Shown piece after piece: positions 1 through 5,255 of a stretch of 6,825 nt of DNA. Below the pieces are notes generated by a model that had not been told where the DNA came from, ran no database searches, and worked only from the letters and a program-made list of their open reading frames with translations. Position numbers and translations under genes: made by a program. The stretch is from Methylotenera sp. GTDB lineage: Bacteria; Pseudomonadota; Gammaproteobacteria; Burkholderiales; Methylophilaceae. Every line of letters starts with the position of its first letter. Within the stretch, counting starts at the first letter, position 1. The stretch covers positions 1-6,825 of the forward strand of contig SXVG01000135.1 of the NCBI GenBank assembly GCA_005791685.1. The letters are read 5' to 3'.

Positions 1-71
1 CTAACTACGACTCACAAACTGGTAGAATCGGTGCGCGCGCGCCAAATGGTCGCGTCGTCACAACTAAATAG
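1..71 (+). CDS. 3' end of an unidentified protein (partial at left edge)
   Basis: The frame beginning at base 3 is open to a TAG at 69-71 and encodes about 22 residues ending in GRIGARAPNGRVVTTK. The tail is rich in Gly, Arg and Val and has no cysteine or obvious motif. I do not recognise the family. A second plus frame (from base 1) is also open, to a TAA at 91-93, so the frame choice is not certain; I prefer the first because its codons (GGT, CGC, GTC, GTC) look more like the coding use elsewhere in the window. The strong T-rich terminator that follows supports a plus-strand gene ending here. Confidence 0.4.
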   Translation, partial: NYDSQTGRIGARAPNGRVVTTK

Positions 72-103
72 GACTTTTCCATACTCTTTTAAATCGCCAT
101 AAC

Positions 104-127
104 AAAGGAGCCTTGCGGCTCCTTTTT
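104..127 (+). terminator. Intrinsic terminator, probably bidirectional
   Basis: A perfect 9 bp stem (104-112 AAAGGAGCC with 117-125 GGCTCCTTT) closes a 4 nt loop. On the plus strand it runs into TTTTTATT, a good U-tract for the gene ending at 71. Read on the minus strand, the loop is GCAA, a stable GNRA tetraloop, followed by TTTGTTA, a weaker U-tract that begins about 20 bases after the nrdJb stop. It therefore plausibly ends both convergent transcripts. Confidence 0.88.
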
Positions 128-146
128 ATTGACCAGCAACTGCTGA

Positions 147-857
147 TTAACCGCACTTGCTCTCGCCGCAATTTAGGCAAGTCAAACAACCGTCCATGAC
201 AATGGCGGCTTTGGTGTTGCATTTAGCACACAATTGCGCGCCTTTAGGAAAGCCTTCGGCGGTGACTTCTTCACCTGCCTTAGCGTGCTTTTCTAAGTAC
301 TCGGCTTTTTTCTCGTCGACCAATTTTTGTTGGTGTTGATCCAAGCCTGGTTTTTTCAGCATGCCGATTTCTTGCAAGTGTTGCTCCACCACTTCACCGA
401 TTTCGGCCACCAAACTAGGCACAAATTTGCCGCCTTTTTTAAAGTAGCCGCCGCTGGGTTCAAACACGCTTTTTAATTCTTCCACCAAGAAAGTCACGTC
501 GCCGCCTTTACGGAACACCGCCGACATGACGCGGGTGAGCGCGACTATCCATTGAAAGTGCTCCATGTTTTTGGAGTTGATAAAAATCTCAAACGGACGA
601 CGGTGCTCTTGCGGCGTGTCTTCGTTCATGATCACGTCGTTGATGGTGATGTACAGTGCGTGCTCGGTCACCGGCGTTTTGATTTTGTAGGTGTTGCCGA
701 CCAGTTTGTCCGGACGGCTTAAGGGCTCACCCAATTGCACCACCTTGGTGGCAGCTTTGTGCGCTTCCAATTCGGCCGCTTTGATTTCTGCGTCTTTTTT
801 ATCTTGCTCGTTGACCAGCGTGTAGCCAACGATTTTCTTTTCAATTTTAGTTGCCAT
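147..857 (-). CDS. nrdJb: NrdJb, small subunit of split B12-dependent (class II) ribonucleotide reductase
   Basis: This 236 aa protein corresponds to the C-terminal part of one-piece class II NrdJ enzymes and is a separate polypeptide here, as in Pseudomonas. Residues about 57-161 form the TSCPD-type region (PFEIFINSK, then RVMSAVFRKGGDV and SLVAEIGEV). Residues 162-205 are charged and probably helical linker. The tail carries six cysteines: C210, C213, C224, C227, C230 and C235. By family analogy the first four likely bind zinc, while C230 and C235, spaced like the shuttle pair C731/C736 of the Lactobacillus leichmannii enzyme, should pass electrons from thioredoxin-type donors to the NrdJa active site. 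The ATG at 855-857 has a GAGG Shine-Dalgarno 8 nt upstream (866-869). It lies 40 bp after nrdJa and is co-oriented, so the two are probably one mRNA. The fold role is from family knowledge; the zinc assignment is inference. Confidence 0.93.
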   Translation of the reverse strand: MATKIEKKIVGYTLVNEQDKKDAEIKAAELEAHKAATKVVQLGEPLSRPDKLVGNTYKIKTPVTEHALYITINDVIMNEDTPQEHRRPFEIFINSKNMEHFQWIVALTRVMSAVFRKGGDVTFLVEELKSVFEPSGGYFKKGGKFVPSLVAEIGEVVEQHLQEIGMLKKPGLDQHQQKLVDEKKAEYLEKHAKAGEEVTAEGFPKGAQLCAKCNTKAAIVMDGCLTCLNCGESKCG

Positions 858-865
858 GTTCGTAT

Positions 866-869
866 CCTC
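866..869 (-). promoter_or_regulatory. Shine-Dalgarno of nrdJb
   Basis: GAGG on the minus strand, 8 nt before the ATG at 855-857. It sits in the 40 bp gap after nrdJa, so nrdJb has its own ribosome site and need not depend on termination-reinitiation. Confidence 0.7.
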
Positions 870-897
870 GTAATCGGTCTATGTTCTAAAGTTAAGC

Positions 898-3063
898 CTA
901 GAACTTACCGTAATAACCTTCTTTAAGTGCGTCGTACAGATTGGCCGCGGAGTGAATTTCGCCGTCGTACTCAATCTCTTCATTACCTTTCACTTCCAAT
1001 TCCGTGCCGTCGTCCAAGGTGAATTTATAGGTGGTGTTTTCCAAATCTTTTTCCGTCACCAACACGCCTTGGAAAGCTTCCGGGTTGAACCTAAAGGTGG
1101 TGCAGCCTTTCAAGCCTTTGTCGTAAGCGTACAAATAAATGTTTTTGAAATCGTCAAAATCGTAATCGGTAGGCACGTTGATGGTTTTAGAAATCGAGCT
1201 GTCTATCCATTTTTGCGAGGCCGCTTGGATGTCCACGTGCGCTTTGGCTTGTATGGTGGACGAATCTAAAAAGTAGTCCGGTAATTTTTCGTCTTCTAAC
1301 TCACTAAACGGCATGGCCTTAGGATTAATCAATTCACGGTAAGCCAATAATTCATAAGAATAGACGTCGACTTTCTCTTTGGATTTTTTACCCTCGCGTA
1401 TCACGTTGCGTGCGTAGTGGTGAGCGAACGATGGCTCTATGCCGTTGCTGGCGTTGTTGGCCAGCGACAAAGAAATGGTGCCGGTAGGCGCAATCGAACT
1501 GTGGTGGGTAAAGCGCACGCCTTTGCTGGCAATTTGATTGCGCAAGCCCTCAGGAAACTGCTGCATGTAGCGGCTGTATTTACCCAGCAACACTTTACCG
1601 GCAATTTTGCTACCGACTTTAATGCCATCGGCAGCCATTTCTGGGCGTTTAGCCAGCATGTCAGCGGTCACTTCAAACTTCTCATCCATGATGGGCGCCG
1701 GGCCTTTTTCGGTGGCCAATTGCACACCGACGTTCCAGCCTTCTTCGGCCATCACCCGCGTTACTTCATCGGTAAATTTGAGCGAGTCTTCTTCACCGTA
1801 TTTCATTTTCATCATGGTGAGGCTAGAACCCAAGCCTAAATAGCCCATGCCGTGACGGCGTTTACGCATGATTTCATCGCGTTGCTCTTGCAGGGGCAGG
1901 CCATTGATTTCCACCACGTTGTCCAGCATGCGGGTGAAAATTGCCACCACCTCGCGGTATTCCTGCCAATCAAAATGGGCCTGATCGGTGAACGGCTGCT
2001 TAACGAAACGGGTTAAATTGACCGAGCCCAATAAACACGCGCCATAAGGCGGTAAAGGTTGCTCGCCGCAAGGGTTGGTGGTGCGGATGTTTTCGCAGAA
2101 CCAGTTGTTATTCATTTCGTTGACGCGATCGATCAAAATAAAACCCGGTTCGGCGAAGTCGTAAGTGCTGGACATGATGACGTCCCACAAGCGCCGTGCC
2201 TTGATGGTTTTATACACGCGGCAAGCCACTTTACCGGCATCGACACCGTCGGCTTTGCTTAAGTATTTGCCCTTCACCGGCCACTCGCGCCACACCACTT
2301 GCGCCGCATCGTTGACGTTTAAACCATCGACGATGGCCTCTTTCTCTGTCACGGGGAAAGCCAGCTTCCACTCGGCATCGGCTTTCACCGCTTCCATGAA
2401 TTCTTTGGTAATCAAGCAAGACAAATTAAATTGACGCAAACGGCCATTTTCCCGTTTGGCTTTAATAAAATCGGTCACGTCCGGGTGAGAAATATCAAAC
2501 GTAGCCATTTGTGCACCACGACGGCCACCGGCACTGGACACGGTGAAACACATTTTGTCGTAGATATCCATGAAAGATAAGGGGCCGCTGGTGTAAGCGC
2601 CGGCACCGGCGACAAACGCGCCTTTGGGACGCAGTGTGGAAAATTCATAGCCTATGCCACAACCGGCTTTCAGGGTTAAGCCGGCCTCGTGCACCTTGCC
2701 CAAGATGTCGTCCATGCTGTCGGTAATCACGCCAGACACCGTGCAGTTGATGGTGGAGGTAGCCGGTTTGTGCTCCAACGCACCGGCATTGGAGGTGATG
2801 CGGCCGGCCGGAATTGCCCCACGGCGCAAAGCCCATAAAAATTTCTCATGCCACTCGGCGCGTTTTTCTGGCGTCGTTTCAACGTCAGCCAAGGCGCTGG
2901 CCACGCGTGCATAAGAAGCGTCCATGTCGGCATCCACGTGTTCACCGGTTTTGGTTTTTAAGCGGTATTTCTTATCCCAAATATCCAGCGACACGGGCTG
3001 AATGGCAATTTCTTTTTCTGAATTCACTGCCGATGTGCTTGCCGATTCAACTGCTTTAAGCAT
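898..3063 (-). CDS. nrdJa: NrdJa, catalytic subunit of split B12-dependent (class II) ribonucleotide reductase
   Basis: This 721 aa enzyme reduces ribonucleotides to deoxyribonucleotides with adenosylcobalamin as radical source, independent of oxygen. Visible family features in order: PAGRITSNAG (85-94); C107 in TINCTVSG, matching the active-site cysteine of the C119 type; a glycine-rich stretch LKAGCGIGYE (131-140); GGRRGAQMA (179-187), the effector/substrate loop; TNPCGE (329-334) with the thiyl-radical cysteine C332, N330 and E334; C343 exactly 11 residues later, matching the C408/C419 spacing of L. leichmannii RTPR; APTGTIS (525-531); and KGCTTFRF (652-659). No N-terminal ATP-cone is apparent, so overall activity control by dATP at the protein level is probably absent. 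The C-terminal tail ends in a short acidic extension (681-721) without the shuttle cysteines, which are on NrdJb. ATG at 3061-3063 has AGGAGA 7 nt upstream. Transcription probably starts near 3192 under NrdR control. Confidence 0.96.
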   Translation of the reverse strand: MLKAVESASTSAVNSEKEIAIQPVSLDIWDKKYRLKTKTGEHVDADMDASYARVASALADVETTPEKRAEWHEKFLWALRRGAIPAGRITSNAGALEHKPATSTINCTVSGVITDSMDDILGKVHEAGLTLKAGCGIGYEFSTLRPKGAFVAGAGAYTSGPLSFMDIYDKMCFTVSSAGGRRGAQMATFDISHPDVTDFIKAKRENGRLRQFNLSCLITKEFMEAVKADAEWKLAFPVTEKEAIVDGLNVNDAAQVVWREWPVKGKYLSKADGVDAGKVACRVYKTIKARRLWDVIMSSTYDFAEPGFILIDRVNEMNNNWFCENIRTTNPCGEQPLPPYGACLLGSVNLTRFVKQPFTDQAHFDWQEYREVVAIFTRMLDNVVEINGLPLQEQRDEIMRKRRHGMGYLGLGSSLTMMKMKYGEEDSLKFTDEVTRVMAEEGWNVGVQLATEKGPAPIMDEKFEVTADMLAKRPEMAADGIKVGSKIAGKVLLGKYSRYMQQFPEGLRNQIASKGVRFTHHSSIAPTGTISLSLANNASNGIEPSFAHHYARNVIREGKKSKEKVDVYSYELLAYRELINPKAMPFSELEDEKLPDYFLDSSTIQAKAHVDIQAASQKWIDSSISKTINVPTDYDFDDFKNIYLYAYDKGLKGCTTFRFNPEAFQGVLVTEKDLENTTYKFTLDDGTELEVKGNEEIEYDGEIHSAANLYDALKEGYYGKF

Positions 3064-3070
3064 GACTGCT

Positions 3071-3076
3071 TCTCCT
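3071..3076 (-). promoter_or_regulatory. Shine-Dalgarno of nrdJa
   Basis: AGGAGA on the minus strand, 7 nt before the ATG at 3061-3063. It fixes the start codon and lies only 7 nt downstream (in mRNA sense) of the leader hairpin at 3084-3123. Confidence 0.8.
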
Positions 3077-3083
3077 AAACTAT

Positions 3084-3123
3084 GGGCTTAAAGCGGAAAA
3101 AAATAGCTTTCCACGCTAAGCCC
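3084..3123 (-). promoter_or_regulatory. Stem-loop in the nrdJa 5' leader
   Basis: In mRNA sense, GGGCUUA (3123-3117) pairs with UAAGCCC (3090-3084). Inside it GC pairs with GC and GGAAA pairs with UUUCC, separated by 2 nt bulges (GU on the 5' side, UU on the 3' side), leaving an 8 nt loop. That gives 14 pairs in 40 nt. No U-tract follows, so it is not a terminator. It lies immediately before the ribosome site and could protect the mRNA end or affect ribosome access. I see no B12 box or other hallmark of a cobalamin riboswitch. The pairing is seen; the function is inference. Confidence 0.5.
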
Positions 3124-3127
3124 GTGA

Positions 3128-3141
3128 TTTTTAATTAAAAA
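3128..3141. repeat. 14 bp perfect AT palindrome in the nrdJa leader
   Basis: TTTTTAATTAAAAA reads the same on both strands. It lies between the probable start of transcription (about 3192) and the leader hairpin. It may be a protein site, a source of DNA curvature, or chance in an AT-rich stretch. Confidence 0.4.
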
Positions 3142-3172
3142 CTTTTATTTTTGGCAACGATACTGCGTAAAA

Positions 3173-3188
3173 GCACAATATGTTGTGT
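3173..3188 (-). promoter_or_regulatory. NrdR box 1 (proximal)
   Basis: On the minus strand the 16 bases ACACAACATATTGTGC match the published NrdR-box consensus acaCwAtATaTwGtgt at 14 of 16 positions, counted by eye. The site begins a few bases after the predicted start of transcription, where a bound repressor would block RNA polymerase. NrdR represses RNR operons when loaded with adenine nucleotides. The nrdR gene is not in this window. Confidence 0.78.
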
Positions 3189-3198
3189 CTGATGCAAG

Positions 3199-3227
3199 AA
3201 TTTATGCCTTTATTTTGTGTACGTCAA
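3199..3227 (-). promoter_or_regulatory. Sigma70-type promoter of the nrdJab operon
   Basis: Read on the minus strand, a TTGACG -35 (3227-3222, five of six consensus bases) is followed by a 17 bp spacer and a TAAATT -10 (3204-3199, four of six). Transcription would start near 3192, giving a leader of about 130 nt before nrdJa. The spacer coincides almost exactly with the second NrdR-box-like sequence, which supports this being the regulated promoter. Confidence 0.68.
3205..3220 (-). promoter_or_regulatory. NrdR box 2 (distal, degenerate)
   Basis: On the minus strand ACACAAAATAAAGGCA matches the NrdR consensus at 11 of 16 positions. Its first half (ACACAA, then AT) is well kept and its second half is poor. 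It lies 32 bp from box 1, the three-helical-turn distance typical of paired NrdR boxes, and fills the spacer between -35 and -10. Alone it would be weak; the spacing is what makes it credible. Confidence 0.58.
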
Positions 3228-3245
3228 GCCCAGTTTGATTGACTG

Positions 3246-3273
3246 TTTTTACCCTATTTTTGCCCTATTTTTT
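3246..3273. repeat. Three T-tracts phased at 11 bp (likely curved DNA)
   Basis: Runs of T begin at 3246 (5 long), 3257 (5) and 3268 (6), an exact 11 bp period, within an imperfect tandem repeat of CCCTATTTTT (3252-3261 and 3263-3272). Tracts repeated at the helical period bend DNA. They lie about 20-45 bp upstream of the nrdJa -35 box, where they appear as A-tracts and could act as an UP-element-like or bending element. The rest of the 3064-3423 gap (about 3274-3423) is AT-rich, especially 3335-3360; I see no small gene and no convincing waaA promoter in it. Confidence 0.55.
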
Positions 3274-3423
3274 CGGCAAATGGCGTCAGTATTTGCATAG
3301 CGAGGCGAGCTTGATCATCGCACTTATTTTTAAGGGTAAAAAAATAAATAAAAAATAATTTTCTGGCCAAAATTTTCAGTTTATGCATAAGCTGGGGCCA
3401 ACTAAAACCAGCTCAGGCTTTTT

Positions 3424-4707
3424 GTGCGAAAATGCCGCATGCCGCGTTTTTTTTATTCCTTATTGCTCTATGTGTTGCTGCCTTTGTTGGCCATCAAACT
3501 TTGTGTGCGCAGCATGAAACAAAGGGGGTATCGCCCGTACTGGCGCGAACGTTTTGGCTGCTATGACCTGCCCCGCCAGCGGCCGGTCATTTGGCTGCAC
3601 TGCGTTTCGGTGGGCGAGACACGGGCCGCCGCCCCCCTGGTCACGGCCTTATTGGCCGCCTACCCGCAGCACAGCATTTTGCTTACCCACGGCAGTGCAA
3701 GCGGTCGCGCCACCAGCGAACAGTTGTTTGGGGAGCGCGTGCAACGCGCCTACTTGGCCTACGACCTGCCTTTTGCCGTTAAGCGCTTTCTAAAGCATTT
3801 TCAACCGGACTTAGGCGTGCTGATGGAAACCGAACTTTGGTTTAATTTGCTGGCCGCCTGCCAACAACAAGGCATCCCCATGCTGCTGGCCAACGCCAGG
3901 CTGTCAGAAAAATCCGCCGCCGGCTACGCCAAACTGGGCAAATTAGCCCGCGATGGCTTGCAAAGCTTAAGCCTGATTGCCGCACAAACCAGCCAAGATG
4001 CGGCGCGCTTTCAACAACTGGGGGCTAGACAAGTGGCCACGCTGGGCCAACTAAAATTTGACGTGCTCGCCCCCAGTGATGCCAAGGCGCAAGGCCAGCA
4101 TCTACGCAGTTTATTTGGCACGGCGCGCCCAGTATTCTTAGCCGCCAGCACTCGTGATGGCGAAGAAGCCTTAATCTTGGATGCCATCGCACAGGCCAAC
4201 GTCGCCGGCCTACTCACCGTCATCGTGCCACGCCACCCGCAACGCTTTGAGCTGGTCGCCGCCTTGCTTAAAAAGCGCGCCTTGGTTTATGAAAAACGCT
4301 CCCAGTTAAACCAGCCCGTGAGTAGCCATTGCCAAGTGATATTGGGTGACAGCATGGGAGAATTGTTCAGTTATTACGCCAGCGCTGACCTGTGCTTGGT
4401 CGGCGGCAGCTTATTGCCGTATGGCGGGCAGAATTTAATTGAGCCCATGCGCATGGGCAAAGCCGTGCTCATCGGTGAGCACAGCTACAATTTCAGCGAG
4501 GTAGCCGCCACGGCCGTGGCAAAGTGCGCGGCCTGGCGAGTGTCCAGCCCAGCCGAAATAGCCCAGGCCCTGCAAGCCTTGTTCAGCCATCCCGAGCAAG
4601 GCCACGCCATGGGCGCCCAAGGCTTAGCCCTGTGTGAAGCGGCGCAAGGCGCCACGCAAAGAACGCTGGCTTTTATAGCCAGCCGATTGAAGCGCCCTAA
4701 CGAATAA
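3424..4707 (+). CDS. waaA: Kdo transferase WaaA (KdtA), lipid A glycosylation
   Basis: This inner-membrane enzyme of family GT30 transfers 3-deoxy-D-manno-octulosonic acid from CMP-Kdo to the lipid A precursor, starting the LPS core. Its 427 aa are the usual length. Residues 8-26 form a membrane anchor, followed by YWRERFG (39-45). VIWLHCVSVGETRAA (55-69) carries the conserved glutamate E65, the catalytic base by family analogy. METELWFN (134-141) and NARLSEKS (157-164) complete the acceptor domain; AASTRDGEE (240-248), VPRHPQR (268-274), GDSMGEL (308-314) and VGGSLLPYGGQNLIEP (326-341) form the CMP-Kdo domain. The usual GGHN is GGQN here. The start is uncertain: GTG at 3424 has an AGG 6 nt upstream, but ATG at 3439 (MPRFFYSLL) matches the family N-terminus better. 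Its last 11 bp overlap the end of the opposing hydrolase gene, with no terminator between. Number of Kdo units added cannot be told. Confidence 0.95.
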   Translation: MRKCRMPRFFYSLLLYVLLPLLAIKLCVRSMKQRGYRPYWRERFGCYDLPRQRPVIWLHCVSVGETRAAAPLVTALLAAYPQHSILLTHGSASGRATSEQLFGERVQRAYLAYDLPFAVKRFLKHFQPDLGVLMETELWFNLLAACQQQGIPMLLANARLSEKSAAGYAKLGKLARDGLQSLSLIAAQTSQDAARFQQLGARQVATLGQLKFDVLAPSDAKAQGQHLRSLFGTARPVFLAASTRDGEEALILDAIAQANVAGLLTVIVPRHPQRFELVAALLKKRALVYEKRSQLNQPVSSHCQVILGDSMGELFSYYASADLCLVGGSLLPYGGQNLIEPMRMGKAVLIGEHSYNFSEVAATAVAKCAAWRVSSPAEIAQALQALFSHPEQGHAMGAQGLALCEAAQGATQRTLAFIASRLKRPNE

Positions 4708-5251
4708 GCTTGCTGATGGTTTTAAAGGCATCGCCTTCGGCTTTGCCCAACCATTCAAAGACGATGGATTCGGTGTTGCTGATCATGCAACCGGCATCGC
4801 GCATTCTGGCGATGGCGTTGGCTTTGTTGGCCGCATTGCGTGAAATAATGGCGTCTTCGGCCACGCACACTTGTTTACCGGTGGCGATTAAATCCAGCGC
4901 GGTTTGCAAAATGCAAATGTGCGCCTCCATGCCGGCCAACACGATTTGTGAGCGATCACGGCTAAATTGCCGCCGCACTTTGGCTTCGGCCAAACAAGAA
5001 AATGCGATTTTTGCCACCGGCACCGTGCCGGCCAAGTGGGCCAACACGGCCGGATCGGTCGGGCCCAAGCCTTTGGGGTACTGTTCAGTCAAAATAACCG
5101 GCACCGCCAACAACTTGGCGGCTTGCGCCAATACGCCGGTGTTGTTAATGCAGGCAGCCAATGCCTCTGGTGGCATCACGCTCATCAAGCGCGTCTGCAT
5201 ATCCACTATCAGCAACTGGCTTACATCGGCGTTTAATAAATGAGGCGACAT
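4697..5251 (-). CDS. Isochorismatase-family cysteine hydrolase
   Basis: This 184 aa protein is a typical single-domain cytosolic member of the isochorismatase-like superfamily. The triad is visible: D17 in LLIVDMQTRL, K81 in VPVAKIAFSCL, and the nucleophile C113 in GMEAHICILQTALDL. The stretch TEQYPKGLG (55-63) and the closing SNTESIVFEWL (158-168) are typical of the bacterial and mitochondrial ISOC-like group, most of which have no proven substrate; there is nothing to suggest true isochorismate cleavage in siderophore synthesis. The ATG at 5249-5251 has GGAG 7 nt upstream (5259-5262), inside the last codons of tolC, and the gap to the tolC stop is 4 bp, so translation is probably coupled. 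Its final 11 bp overlap the end of convergent waaA. Family is sure; substrate unknown. Confidence 0.9.
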   Translation of the reverse strand: MSPHLLNADVSQLLIVDMQTRLMSVMPPEALAACINNTGVLAQAAKLLAVPVILTEQYPKGLGPTDPAVLAHLAGTVPVAKIAFSCLAEAKVRRQFSRDRSQIVLAGMEAHICILQTALDLIATGKQVCVAEDAIISRNAANKANAIARMRDAGCMISNTESIVFEWLGKAEGDAFKTISKLIR

Positions 5252-5255
5252 GGGG

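Noticed and set aside
1417..1839. Long plus-strand open frame of 140 codons inside nrdJa, and a similar one at 5589-6011 inside tolC.
   Set aside because: They are antisense to clearly conserved genes and their composition is that of a shadow frame; no motif or ribosome site supports them.
3064..3198. Possible cobalamin riboswitch in the nrdJa leader, since the enzyme uses B12.
   Set aside because: No B12-box-like sequence, the leader is short for that class, and B12 riboswitches normally repress B12-independent alternatives rather than the B12-dependent enzyme.
3259..3280. TTTGCC/GGCAAA inverted repeat as a terminator.
   Set aside because: Six-pair stem with a 10 nt loop and no U-tract on either strand; it overlaps the phased T-tract repeat, which explains the sequence better.
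3381..3390. TTATGCATAA palindrome, similar to a DnaA box.
   Set aside because: It differs from TTATNCACA at a key position, is single, and has no origin-like context.
3390..3423. AGCTGG/CCAGCT inverted repeat (3390-3395, 3408-3413) followed by TTTTT just before waaA, resembling a terminator or attenuator.
   Set aside because: Only 6 pairs with a 12 nt loop, 5 nt between stem and T-run, and the T-run abuts the GTG start. Too weak to annotate.
4710..5243. Plus-strand open frame of 177 codons opposite the hydrolase gene.
   Set aside because: The minus-strand frame carries an intact Asp-Lys-Cys triad and family motifs; the plus frame shows none.
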